Below are positions 1-7,140 of a stretch of DNA of 10,612 nucleotides, one piece after another. The translations under genes and the position numbers were made by a program. The notes under the pieces are model-generated. The model was given only the letters and a program-made list of their open reading frames with translations, was not told the DNA's origin and did no database searches. How positions within the stretch are numbered: position 1 is the stretch's first letter; every line of letters starts with the position of its first letter. This DNA comes from Nitrospirota bacterium (GTDB lineage: Bacteria > Nitrospirota > Nitrospiria > Nitrospirales > UBA8639), in NCBI GenBank assembly GCA_029879555.1, contig JAOUQB010000052.1, forward strand, positions 1-10,612, read 5' to 3'.

Positions 1-1
1 G

Positions 2-841
2 ATTGTGCTCATTGGCTGTCAAGATCAAAAGGGGCTGGTGGCCAGGATAGCCGGGTTTATCAATGAGTATGGGGGGAATATTCTGGATTCCGATCATCAC
101 ACCGATCGGGAAACGGGAGACTTTCTCATGCGAACGGTGTTTGATATCTCAGAATTCCAACTGGCGCCAAAGGATATATGCGATGCGTTTCGTCCCATAG
201 CCAAAATTCACCATATGGAGGTTCAATGGTATTTTTCGGATCAAAAGCCCAGAGTCGGACTGTTGGTCTCCCAATACGATCATTGTCTTGCTGATGTGTT
301 GCAACGCCATCGTCGGGGCGAATTGGCGATTGAGATACCGGCCATCATATCCAATCATCAAACGGCCGCCTGGTGGGCCGAGCTATTTCATATTCCCTTT
401 CATTATTGCCCTGTGACGCCTGCAACCAAGCCGCAACAGGAAGAACAGGTGCTCTCCATCTTGGGTGAACAACGGGTGGACCTTGTTGTTCTGGCAAGGT
501 ACATGCAAATTGTTAGTGAGAATTTTTTAGATCAGGTTGGCTGTCCAGTGATTAATATTCATCATTCCTTCCTGCCTGCATTTATTGGTGCCAAGCCCTA
601 TCATCAGGCATATGATCGTGGCGTGAAGATTATTGGAGCGACCGCGCACTACGCGACGGCGGAATTGGATGAAGGCCCTATTATCGCACAAGATGTGGTT
701 CGAGTGAGCCACCGGGACACCGTCCACGACCTTATCCGTAAAGGCCGGGATCTCGAGGAACTGGTATTTTCTCGAGCCATTCGTCTTCATATCGAACGCC
801 GAGTGTTAGTTTATGGTCGAAAAACTGTGGTCTTTGATTAA
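2..841 (+). CDS. purU: Formyltetrahydrofolate deformylase PurU, 5'-truncated by window edge
   Basis: Cytoplasmic enzyme that hydrolyses 10-formyltetrahydrofolate to formate and tetrahydrofolate, balancing the one-carbon pool and supplying formate. Counting from the GTG at base 5, residues 1-78 form an N-terminal ACT domain (CQDQKGLVARI, then HTDRETGDFLMRT) and residues 82-278 the formyltransferase-fold catalytic domain. The catalytic signature NIHHSFLPAFIGAKPYHQAY starts at Asn184 with His186, and the catalytic Asp222 lies in LDEGPI. The C-terminal VYGRKTVVF matches the end of known PurU proteins. The frame is open back to the first bases, and the ACT strand before LIGCQDQKG looks incomplete, so the GTG at base 5 is probably not the start: the gene most likely begins a few codons upstream of the window. 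The visible 278 codons compare with about 280 in E. coli PurU. Family assignment is very secure. Confidence 0.95.
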   Translation: MVLIGCQDQKGLVARIAGFINEYGGNILDSDHHTDRETGDFLMRTVFDISEFQLAPKDICDAFRPIAKIHHMEVQWYFSDQKPRVGLLVSQYDHCLADVLQRHRRGELAIEIPAIISNHQTAAWWAELFHIPFHYCPVTPATKPQQEEQVLSILGEQRVDLVVLARYMQIVSENFLDQVGCPVINIHHSFLPAFIGAKPYHQAYDRGVKIIGATAHYATAELDEGPIIAQDVVRVSHRDTVHDLIRKGRDLEELVFSRAIRLHIERRVLVYGRKTVVFD

Positions 842-1036
842 GCCTGTTATGGCTGGTAGGAATTTCCGTGTGTATTTGATGGGTACATTAAGAGATTGAG
901 GGTTAGCTTGGCGAATGTTTGTGACTAGGTCAAAATCGAAAAAACCCGTTGCTGAAAATGACCAAATGCGTGCGGCGTTTTTGCAGTTGCTAACATACAT
1001 TAAACAGGCTTGACGAAGATATTTCTAAAGTATTCG

Positions 1037-1237
1037 ATGCGCATGCTGTGTTTGTTCAAAAGTGTGTTTGAGGTGGTGGGTGTATGCGAATCGTGTGAGA
1101 AAGCACGAAATGTGGAAAAGGTTGATCCTCTGCCTGGTCATCAAACCGCTAAAGAGGAGCGGCTGTATCTTCAAAAACACCAAATTCCTACTGAACCTCA
1201 TTATTGTACCCCAGAAGAAGCACTTGGATACCTCTGA
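1037..1237 (+). CDS. Doubtful small ORF with a CxxC motif, possibly a remnant
   Basis: A 66-codon frame from the ATG at 1037 (open back to a TTG at 1010). The first 15 residues are hydrophobic, then comes CESCEKARN with a CxxC pair, then a hydrophilic tail ending in HYCTPEEALGYL. The tail's composition and codon use look protein-like, but there is no good Shine-Dalgarno sequence before any candidate start and I recognise no family. The CxxC alone does not make it a thioredoxin or glutaredoxin, and no such fold is evident. The same frame continues past the TGA at 1235-1237 for 23 more sense codons (DHEDVRYDVNETP...) to a second TGA at 1307, which could mean a gene with a nonsense mutation. It may equally be chance. 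Confidence 0.25.
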   Translation: MRMLCLFKSVFEVVGVCESCEKARNVEKVDPLPGHQTAKEERLYLQKHQIPTEPHYCTPEEALGYL

Positions 1238-1575
1238 GATCACGAAGATGTGAGGTATGACGTGAATGAAACCCCGTGTCGTGTTGGTTCGTCAAAATCG
1301 CTGTGGTGATTGCTCCTCTTTAAATTCCTGGACCAGTATAAGCTCCAATATGAACCACTGCTGGTTTAACGGTTGAGTGCCATCCTGTTCGGTCTTTCAC
1401 GACTATTGTGCTAGGATTGACTCGAATACAACCTCGAACATGAAGCCTGCTGAGGGCCCAGTTGTGTGCTTTTATACAACATGCGCGCCTTCTTCCATAG
1501 CTGCGGGAACCCGATATCCCAAAATAAACCAAGGTGATTGGTATGTACAAAAAATGGGATTTAATCAAATATTGT

Positions 1576-1584
1576 GAGGTGAGA
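1576..1584 (+). promoter_or_regulatory. Ribosome-binding site of the response regulator gene
   Basis: GAGGTGAGA lies a few bases before the ATG at 1590 and is a strong Shine-Dalgarno match. It fixes the start, agreeing with the receiver's first strand (TVLVVDDE) beginning at residue 4. Confidence 0.75.
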
Positions 1585-1589
1585 TCGTA

Positions 1590-2282
1590 ATGTCTGCAAC
1601 GGTGTTAGTCGTGGATGATGAAAAGGATCTGGTTGACCTTGTTCGATATCATCTCGAAAAAGATGGGCTCAAATGTCTGGAAGCTCGAGATGGGGAAACG
1701 GCCCTGCAAGTCGCCAGAGAGCGGACTCCTGATCTGATTGTGCTCGATCTAATGCTGCCAGGTGTGGATGGGTTGGAGGTATGTCGGAAACTCCGTAAAG
1801 ATCCTAAAACCGCGGCGGTGGCGATCATCATGTTAACCGCTAAAGCAGAAGAAGTGGATCGCATTGTCGGCTTAGAGATGGGAGCCGATGATTATATCGT
1901 GAAACCCTTTAGCCCTCGAGAGCTTGTCGCTCGGGTGAAAGCCGTCTTGCGGCGCGGCCAGCCTCTAGACCAGTCCGCCCTGGCGCAGGTGGGCACCTTA
2001 CTCGTGGATGAGGGGAAACATCTGATTACGATTGCAGGGAAGGCGGTCGATCTGACCGTCAAGGAGTTTGATTTGCTCTGCGGCCTCATGAAGGCCAATG
2101 GCCGTGTCCTCAACCGGGAACAAATTATGGAAACGGTGTGGGGTTATGCGAATGCCGTTGATATTGAGTCGCGTACGGTCGATGTCCATATTCGGCGGCT
2201 TCGAGAAAAATTAGGAGAGGAACAGAAGCGGGTGGTGACGGTGAAAGGTGTGGGTTATCGTTTTGATGCGGACATCGATTGA
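1590..2282 (+). CDS. phoB: OmpR/PhoB-family response regulator
   Basis: DNA-binding response regulator that would be phosphorylated by the kinase encoded 32 bases downstream. Residues 1-120 are a complete receiver domain: acidic pocket Asp9/Asp10, phospho-acceptor Asp53 in LIVLDLMLPG, Thr83, and Lys105 in DDYIVKPF. Residues 130-228 are the OmpR-type winged helix, with DLTVKEFDLL, the recognition region around ESRTVDVHIRRLREKLG and the C-terminal hairpin VTVKGVGYRF. The length of 230 aa equals that of classical PhoB (229 in E. coli), and the receiver wording is closest in feel to PhoB. The partner kinase has the short-loop two-helix membrane anchor of PhoR, which supports the name. No pst or phoU genes lie in the window and no Pho box was found, so the phosphate-starvation role is inference; response-regulator identity is certain. 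Confidence 0.93.
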   Translation: MSATVLVVDDEKDLVDLVRYHLEKDGLKCLEARDGETALQVARERTPDLIVLDLMLPGVDGLEVCRKLRKDPKTAAVAIIMLTAKAEEVDRIVGLEMGADDYIVKPFSPRELVARVKAVLRRGQPLDQSALAQVGTLLVDEGKHLITIAGKAVDLTVKEFDLLCGLMKANGRVLNREQIMETVWGYANAVDIESRTVDVHIRRLREKLGEEQKRVVTVKGVGYRFDADID

Positions 2283-2314
2283 TACCAGGCTTTTCCGATC
2301 TGTGAGAACCCCTC

Positions 2315-3673
2315 ATGGGTAATCCTGCGGTCGTTCTTGTCGGTTGGATGGTTGCTGCGATGCTCGTCGTTGGGGCTAGCCTGACTTGGGCCTGGTCGTG
2401 GTTGGCAATTCTCTTTCTGGGGGGAGGCCTACTTGGTGTGGCATATTGGATCACGCAGAGGGGTTGGAGCCAGGCTCGGGAGAAGGAAGAGAAGATTCGC
2501 GCCAGTCTTGTCGAATTGCAGAAAGTTTCCAAGAGACAAGAGAGTCCTCCCCCTCGGTCGTTTTCCCCAGAGTCTTTGGGAGCCGAGCTTCAGCAAGTCG
2601 TCAATCACATACAGAAACGAATAGGCAACCTTGAAGAAGAACGGGCGAATATTTCCGCCATTGTTCAAAATTTGGTGGAAGGAGTTGTCGCCTTTGACTC
2701 TCATGGCCATGTTCTTTTTGGTAATTCCAGTGCCTGTCACATGCTTGGCTTAGATGAGCAACAGTTGCAAGGGCGATCAGTGTGGGAAGTCATTCGAAAT
2801 AAGGAATTAGCTGAATTGGTCGAACGATGTCGAGCTCTAGATTTCCATGAACGGCAACGTGTGGAAGTTGATATTCATGCACCGTCACCAATGATCGTTG
2901 AAGTGTATGGATTACCGTTTCCCTTGGCCAATCAGAAACAGGGGAGCGTCATGGTGTTGCATGATGTCACCCAATTACGTCGTTTAGAACAGGTCCGTGC
3001 GGAATTTGTTGACAATGTGTCGCATGAATTACGGACCCCTTTGGCGGCGATCATTGGCTACCTAGAGACCTTAATTGATGAGCCATCACTCGAGACCCCG
3101 AATACTCGTAAATTTCTGCATGTCGCGCATCAACATGCTGAGCGGCTCAATCGGTTAGTGGATGACTTGCGAAGTCTCTCAGAAATCGAATCAGGGAATG
3201 TGGTGCTGCGGTGGGAAGCGGTCGGATTGAAGGCTGTGGTTGATGAAGTGACAGGCATGCTTCAGTCACAGGGCCAAAAGAAGGGCCTTCGCTTTCTTAA
3301 TCAGATTGCTGAAGCGGACTGTGTATGGGCTGATCGAGACCGCATGGTACAAATCCTTGTGAACCTTGTCGACAATGCGATTAAATATTCGTCGGAGGGA
3401 GGGTGTATTTCGTTCCTCGCACAGCGGTTGAATGCATCGGTCGTGTTGCAGGTAAATGATACCGGGCAGGGTGTTCCTTCAACCGAACTCTCTCGAATCA
3501 CTGAACGGTTCTACCGTGTGGATCGTGCTCGGTCTCGTGAAGAAGGCGGGACCGGACTGGGCTTATCCATCGTCAAGCATCTGGTTCAGCTGTTGAGAGG
3601 GCAACTTCGTATTCAGAGTGAGTTAGGTAAGGGCACCACGGTCGAGGTGGTGCTGCGAATTTCTTCGAAATAA
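2315..3673 (+). CDS. phoR: PhoR-like membrane sensor histidine kinase with PAS domain
   Basis: Inner-membrane sensor kinase, probable partner of the upstream regulator. Two transmembrane helices (about residues 5-25 and 28-46) are joined by a very short loop, so there is no real periplasmic sensor domain, as in E. coli PhoR. A charged coiled-coil linker (50-115) leads to a PAS domain (115-220: IVQNLVEGVVAFDSHGHVLF to VMVLHDVTQLRRLE). The dimerisation box is FVDNVSHELRTPL with phospho-accepting His237. The ATPase has the N box NLVDNAIKYS (350-359), G1 DTGQG (382-386), F box ITERFYRVD (395-403) and G2 GGTGLGLSIV (411-420), all intact. The 452-aa length is normal. The ATG at 2315 has only a weak ribosome-binding site, so translation may be coupled to the regulator gene. 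The sensed signal is not visible; phosphate control via a Pst complex is only the family expectation. Confidence 0.92.
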   Translation: MGNPAVVLVGWMVAAMLVVGASLTWAWSWLAILFLGGGLLGVAYWITQRGWSQAREKEEKIRASLVELQKVSKRQESPPPRSFSPESLGAELQQVVNHIQKRIGNLEEERANISAIVQNLVEGVVAFDSHGHVLFGNSSACHMLGLDEQQLQGRSVWEVIRNKELAELVERCRALDFHERQRVEVDIHAPSPMIVEVYGLPFPLANQKQGSVMVLHDVTQLRRLEQVRAEFVDNVSHELRTPLAAIIGYLETLIDEPSLETPNTRKFLHVAHQHAERLNRLVDDLRSLSEIESGNVVLRWEAVGLKAVVDEVTGMLQSQGQKKGLRFLNQIAEADCVWADRDRMVQILVNLVDNAIKYSSEGGCISFLAQRLNASVVLQVNDTGQGVPSTELSRITERFYRVDRARSREEGGTGLGLSIVKHLVQLLRGQLRIQSELGKGTTVEVVLRISSK

Positions 3674-3731
3674 TCAGCCAATTGGTGAGGGGGAGAATTC
3701 CGAGACCTGATCCACGAGTAGGAGATGCGGT

Positions 3732-4127
3732 ATGTATGTCATCGAAATGTTTGCAGATTCTTGTGAGGGAATTAAACCGTCAGGAGCTATTTTATTACAC
3801 CCTTCATGGGAAGATATTGAAACAGCGATACGGAAACTGAATGGCGAAAGCTACACCATCGTGCGGTTACAGGGCCAAGATGAAGGCCATATGGCCGTTG
3901 GCGGTGGAGCGCATGGACGGTATATTGTGTATGCCACATTCGACAATGAAGAATTTTTTAATTTAGTGTCTGCTGATAAAGCCATAGGCTCCGTACCCCT
4001 TTCCATTGGTGGGCAGAAACAACATATTCCTATGGAGACCGTTGTCGAGGTTGATCTTGTGTTCAAAGCCGCAAAAGCTTTTGTGGAGCTTGGAGCGCTC
4101 GAAACAAGTTTGGAATGGAAGAAATAA
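3732..4127 (+). CDS. Imm1-family-like immunity protein (orphan)
   Basis: Small soluble protein of 131 aa, no signal peptide or membrane segment. The layout matches my recollection of the Imm1 immunity family (Pfam PF14430), which includes antitoxins of polymorphic-toxin systems such as the DddA deaminase. It has an N-terminal helix SWEDIETAIRKLNG (25-38), a strand YTIVRLQG, then HMAVGGGAHGRYIVYATF with the glycine-rich turn, and the family-like ending in which a Val-Asp helix (KAAKAFVELG) is followed by SLEW. AGGAG at 3720-3724 precedes the ATG at 3732 with good spacing and sets the start. It lies 58 bases after the kinase gene with no terminator between, so it may be co-transcribed with it; a terminator follows at once. 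No toxin gene accompanies it. The family call is by pattern only and no specific toxin partner can be named. Confidence 0.72.
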   Translation: MYVIEMFADSCEGIKPSGAILLHPSWEDIETAIRKLNGESYTIVRLQGQDEGHMAVGGGAHGRYIVYATFDNEEFFNLVSADKAIGSVPLSIGGQKQHIPMETVVEVDLVFKAAKAFVELGALETSLEWKK

Positions 4128-4153
4128 GGAATGGTTGAGAGATGAAAAATGAG

Positions 4154-4197
4154 GGTTTGTGTATTGATGATAGAGGATCGATCAAACCACGCTTTTT
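4154..4197 (+). terminator. Candidate rho-independent terminator after the Imm1-like gene
   Basis: GGTTTG (4154-4159) pairs with CAAACC (4183-4188), and inside it ATTGAT (4163-4168) pairs with ATCGAT (4177-4182) with one G-U pair. A 3-base bulge separates the two stem halves and the loop is 8 bases. ACGC then TTTTT (4193-4197) follows. It starts 27 bases after the stop codon of the Imm1-like gene, the right place to end the two-component transcript. The stem is AT-rich, so strength is uncertain. Confidence 0.5.
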
Positions 4198-4239
4198 GAC
4201 TGTGATGGCCCCGCGCATCCCATTCCCTGATGCGTTTAA

Positions 4240-4679
4240 ATTGAAACCATTCCTCTAGGGTGCCTTGTCCATCTCACCATGTGCTGCAGTGTGATTGCGA
4301 TGCAAAAAAAACGCCAGGTTCCTCCCACGGCCGACCTATTTTTTGTTCCAGTAAAAAAGGCCAAAACCGGTAACGCCTTGTTCGGCCTCATGTAGATAAG
4401 CCCGGCGCTGGTCAAAGAGAAGCAGGCCCACTCGCGGAGCCTGTCCTGCATCTAGTCAAAGGGTTCAGTCAAAGACCGCTGATTGATAAGGACATCCATC
4501 CTACGATCTGGACCGCCTGCCTTGAGTTTTCGGAAGAGGGGTGGGGCGAAGGTTTTGCAACCCCGTATTTCTACTTCCAGTACAACTTCCCAGCGAACAC
4601 TAAGTCCTTGCGGAGGGGATATTCAGACTCGTTTTTAATGGGAGTGAAGGAAGTGCATTTTTTGGCGATGTCCAGGGAA
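4240..4679 (+). pseudogene. Possible frameshifted coding remnant of unknown family
   Basis: Two adjacent plus-strand frames read like pieces of one protein. The first is open from 4240, has an ATG at 4300 and stops at TAG 4393-4395 (MQKKRQVPPTADLFF...NALFGLM). The second frame opens at 4374 and carries on from GAT 4395 (DKPGAGQREAGPLAEP, later TACLEFSEEGWGEGF, TPYFYFQYNFPANTK) without a stop to beyond 4679, where it enters the antisense of the lipoprotein gene. It has no ATG, GTG or TTG until 4608, so it could be translated only as a continuation. Composition and codons look protein-like but I recognise no family and see no ribosome-binding site. A hairpin proposed as a minus-strand terminator lies inside it, so chance open frames are a real alternative. 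Confidence 0.25.
4353..4388 (-). terminator. Candidate rho-independent terminator for the minus-strand operon
   Basis: Read on the minus strand, AGGCCGAA (from 4388 down) pairs with TTTTGGCCT-side bases (AGGCC/GGCCT plus a G-U and two A-U pairs). The loop holds a GG/CC inner pair, and a run of six T follows (4358-4353). It points the right way to end the lipid-transport transcript but lies about 290 bases past the lipoprotein stop codon. A second T8 tract (4311-4304) sits further along without a clear stem. Confidence 0.4.
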
Positions 4680-5324
4680 TTACATGTTGGTGTTGGTGAG
4701 TTTGAGGAGGGAGAGCTTGGATGCATCTGCGAGAAAATGATTCAGGATGGTCGACAACGCTTGATTGTAGGCATCAATAGAGGAAGCGATATCCAGGTCT
4801 GTCGTTGGCCGCTCTTCTCGATAGGTGCGTAGCAAGAGCGTTCGTCGATCGTGCATCGACGTGATTCCCAGTTCAAGTTCCAAGATGACCCGAGGGGTTT
4901 GATCGAGTACTCGTTCTAATTTCGCAATCCGACATGATAAGGCGTAGTCTGCCTTCGTGCGCATTTCCGGTGTGACGACTTGTTCGGCGAGTCCGGCTTT
5001 CCTGAGATAATGTGTCATTTCTTGTTGTACCAAGAGGGTAGGAGAATCGACCCAACGATGGTAGGCATGGTGGTTGAGTTGGGAGATGTTGTCGTCTTTC
5101 CGATACACAAGATGCCGTTCACTCGTCAGGGCGTCTGCCCAGGGGCGCGTGACTTGAAGGGTTCCCTGAAAAGGAGTCGGATCTAATCGTGTTTCTGGAT
5201 CGGCCAGATTCAATCGATAAAAATAATCTGGTGAGGGCTGTCCACCGAGACACCCCGTCAAGGCCAAAGCGCCGACCACACATAGGCTGATCATACAGAT
5301 CATTTTCGGTATGTTCATTTTCAT
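4680..5324 (-). CDS. ABC-transport auxiliary lipoprotein, PqiC-like
   Basis: Envelope lipoprotein expected to work with the MCE transporter encoded just upstream. From the ATG at 5324 the first 25 residues are a lipoprotein signal peptide: Lys near the start, a hydrophobic core, and the lipobox LTGC with Cys25 as the lipidation site. Leu and Gly follow the cysteine, with no Asp at +2, so outer-membrane sorting is expected. The mature part starts PSPDYFYRLNL, the typical opening of the PqiC/ABC_trans_aux family (PF03886), and has the family's RWVDSPTLLVQQEMTHYL helix and YALSCRIAKLERV strand. The length of 214 aa is normal. A TTG directly behind the mlaD stop codon would add four residues; I preferred the ATG, though Met at 5318 is also possible. 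It is the last gene of the operon. Confidence 0.85.
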   Translation of the reverse strand: MKMNIPKMICMISLCVVGALALTGCLGGQPSPDYFYRLNLADPETRLDPTPFQGTLQVTRPWADALTSERHLVYRKDDNISQLNHHAYHRWVDSPTLLVQQEMTHYLRKAGLAEQVVTPEMRTKADYALSCRIAKLERVLDQTPRVILELELGITSMHDRRTLLLRTYREERPTTDLDIASSIDAYNQALSTILNHFLADASKLSLLKLTNTNM

Positions 5325-5336
5325 TTGTCCATTCAA

Positions 5337-6263
5337 TCAGGGTTCACTAAACTCCCGACCTCGTACAATGAGCCCAGGGTTGCGACGCAGATCAGTGGTG
5401 AGTTCATTCATATTTCGCGTGGTGGCTTCCAAGTTAGAACTAATCTCTTGAATGTGGCTCGCGACGACTTCCAGCGTATGGTGGAGATCGGCGATAGAAT
5501 GATCAATCTCTCCACCATTGTTGCTGACGATCTTTCGCATCGAGAGCAAGAGGACATCCAATTGTTTCCGGGTCTGGTGAAAATCCGTTGTCAGGGTGGA
5601 TATGTTTCCAGAGGCGAGCTCGGCCTTTCCTAGAATCGTCTCGATGTGCCCTCCGCTTTGATCAAGAATGTGATTAAGGCGTGTGGTGGCGGTGGTCAAT
5701 TGTTTGGTAAAGATTTTAATATTATCCAGAATAATGGGGGCATCTTGAGAGAGAGTTGAGAGGGAGTCTGTGCCTCCTGAGAGATTATCAAGTAAGGGCT
5801 TTAAGCTCGAATCTGCAAGGTGCCCTAACTTTGCGGCGACGGATGACATGGTCGTCATGATATTCGTGGATCCTAAGCTCGGAATACGTTCACCGGGTGC
5901 AAGCATGTGATTTGACGTTCCAGCTTGGATATCGACGACCATGGCAGAAAGGAGACTGGCTTGAGTCATGACCGCGAGGCTGTCTTCAGGGATTTCCCAT
6001 GTCTTGCGAATCGTGACATGAAGACGGTAGAAGGCCGACTCAGGTGTTCGCATAAACACAATATCCTCGATTTCTCCAACCGGATAGCCTTCAAATAGGA
6101 TTTGGCCGCCTGGAGAAAGTCCGATAACATTGTTGAATTCCATGTAATAGGCGGTGGTTGATTGAGTGCTACCGGAAAGCACGGCGAGCCAAGCCACAAG
6201 GGTACCGAGCATGGTGAGCACAAAGACTCCGACGATGAGATAATTTTTTCGAGAATCTCGCAT
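5337..6263 (-). CDS. mlaD: MlaD-family MCE-domain lipid-transport protein
   Basis: Substrate-binding subunit of the lipid ABC transporter, anchored in the inner membrane and facing the periplasm, where MCE domains form a hexameric ring with a central lipid channel. Residues 8-29 are one transmembrane helix (YLIVGVFVLTMLGTLVAWLAVL). Residues 39-120 are the single MCE domain: YYMEFNNVIGLSPGGQILFEG, then PVGEIEDI, and VVDIQAG with PGERIPS. Residues 125-295 are a long helical region rich in Leu and Thr that could extend the ring towards the outer membrane, and the C-terminus DLRRNPGLIVRGREF is typical of such proteins. At 308 aa it is longer than E. coli MlaD (183), nearer to MCE proteins paired with a PqiC-like lipoprotein. 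It starts 39 bases after mlaF, with only a distant AGGAA as ribosome-binding site. Confidence 0.92.
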   Translation of the reverse strand: MRDSRKNYLIVGVFVLTMLGTLVAWLAVLSGSTQSTTAYYMEFNNVIGLSPGGQILFEGYPVGEIEDIVFMRTPESAFYRLHVTIRKTWEIPEDSLAVMTQASLLSAMVVDIQAGTSNHMLAPGERIPSLGSTNIMTTMSSVAAKLGHLADSSLKPLLDNLSGGTDSLSTLSQDAPIILDNIKIFTKQLTTATTRLNHILDQSGGHIETILGKAELASGNISTLTTDFHQTRKQLDVLLLSMRKIVSNNGGEIDHSIADLHHTLEVVASHIQEISSNLEATTRNMNELTTDLRRNPGLIVRGREFSEP

Positions 6264-6302
6264 GGCGTAGAATCAATTCCTCAGGAGTGACTTGCTCGTC
6301 TG

Positions 6303-7133
6303 TTAAGCATGGGTCAGCGCCTCGTTGGGTTCTCCCGTAAGCCGAGCCATGTATTCATCGGGATCAAGGATCTCTTCTTCAAAATATCGGTTCAGTAAAT
6401 CTTGGATGCGACGGTTGTCAGATGCCCGGACTTCATCCACGGTTCCAATGGTCAAAATATCGCCTTTATCCAAGACGGTGATGCGGTCCGCAATACGAAA
6501 CGCACTTTCCAACTCGTGTGTCACCACGACGATGGTCATGTCGAGGGCGTCTCGGAGACGGAGAATTAATTCGTCTAACGAGGCGGACACGACCGGGTCG
6601 AGGCCAGCCGAGGGTTCGTCGCAAAATAAAAGAACGGGGTCCATGATCACCGCCCGCGCAAATGCGGCTCGTTTGAGCATCCCCCCTGAAAGTTCGGAGG
6701 GCATGAGATTTTCAAATCCTGCCAGGTTGACCACTTCCAATTTGAGCCGTGCCATAATTTCCATCGTGTGGTGATCGAGCTTCGTGTGTTCTCGTAGTGG
6801 GAGCATGATGTTTTCCCCCACGGTCATCGAACTGAACAATGCGCCACTTTGAAAGGCCACACCCAGCTTTCGATAAAACAAGGTGATTTCCTGGTCAGTC
6901 ATCATGCCAATGTCTTGGCCTAACAGTTTGATGTGCCCGCTACTCGGCTGTTCCAAGCCAATGAGATGGCGTAAGAGGGTGCTCTTGCCTGAACCACTGC
7001 CCCCCATAATGACCATGATTTCACCCTTGTAAACAGTCAGTGAAATGCCATTCAAGATCTTGCGAGATCCGTAATGCGTGGTGAGATCCGTGACTTCAAT
7101 CATGGGGGGAGATTCAGAAAGCGGGATAGCCAT
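6303..7133 (-). CDS. mlaF: MlaF-family ABC transporter ATP-binding protein
   Basis: Cytoplasmic ATPase that powers the MlaE permease. All nucleotide-binding elements are intact, counting from the ATG at 7133: Walker A GGSGSGKST (44-52), Q-loop Gln95 in VAFQSGALFS, signature LSGGM (148-152, the Mla-type variant, where most ABC proteins have LSGGQ), Walker B VLLFCDEP with Asp172 and Glu173, D-loop SAGLDP and switch His206 in VVTHE. The C-terminal tail (about 245-276, ILDPDEYMARL) extends past the core and may contact the partner subunit or the STAS protein, as the MlaF tail does in E. coli. An upstream in-frame TTG at 7163 would overlap the permease gene by 23 bases; the ATG at 7133 lies seven bases past the permease stop codon and keeps the usual family N-terminus, so I chose it. 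Confidence 0.93.
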   Translation of the reverse strand: MAIPLSESPPMIEVTDLTTHYGSRKILNGISLTVYKGEIMVIMGGSGSGKSTLLRHLIGLEQPSSGHIKLLGQDIGMMTDQEITLFYRKLGVAFQSGALFSSMTVGENIMLPLREHTKLDHHTMEIMARLKLEVVNLAGFENLMPSELSGGMLKRAAFARAVIMDPVLLFCDEPSAGLDPVVSASLDELILRLRDALDMTIVVVTHELESAFRIADRITVLDKGDILTIGTVDEVRASDNRRIQDLLNRYFEEEILDPDEYMARLTGEPNEALTHA

Positions 7134-7140
7134 GGTTTCG

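Larger units (their letters stand above)
842..1589. other. Gene-poor intergenic region between purU and the response regulator
   Basis: About 750 bases with no convincing gene. Small open frames exist: a 32-codon one at 915-1013 (MFVTRSKSKKP...) and the 1010-1237 frame listed separately. None has a clear ribosome-binding site or recognisable family. A weak stem, GTTGTGT paired with ATACAAC, lies at 1461-1480. A poor sigma-70-like pair (TTGGTA at 1538-1543, 17-base spacer, TTAATC at 1561-1566) precedes the response regulator but would leave almost no leader. I saw no good terminator for purU, no tRNA and no Pho-box repeats. The region may be degraded sequence or carry an unrecognised RNA. Confidence 0.5.

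Noticed and set aside
915..1013. A 32-codon plus-strand frame (MFVTRSKSKKP...)
   Set aside because: Composition is protein-like but it is too short, has no ribosome-binding site and no known family; mentioned only in the region entry.
1461..1480. Hairpin GTTGTGT/ATACAAC as a terminator or RNA element
   Set aside because: Short AT-rich stem with a G-U pair and no T tract after it; no wider conserved RNA structure recognised.
1320..1568. An 82-codon minus-strand open frame in the gene-poor region
   Set aside because: No ribosome-binding site, unusual composition rich in Arg and Cys, and no recognisable domain; overlaps another equally weak plus-strand frame.
1500..1589. Search for Pho-box repeats upstream of the PhoB-like gene
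   Set aside because: No direct repeats resembling the Pho-box were found, so no autoregulation site is claimed.
4236..4451. A 71-codon minus-strand frame between the convergent genes
   Set aside because: No start signal, and the plus strand reads better here; includes the proposed terminator hairpin.
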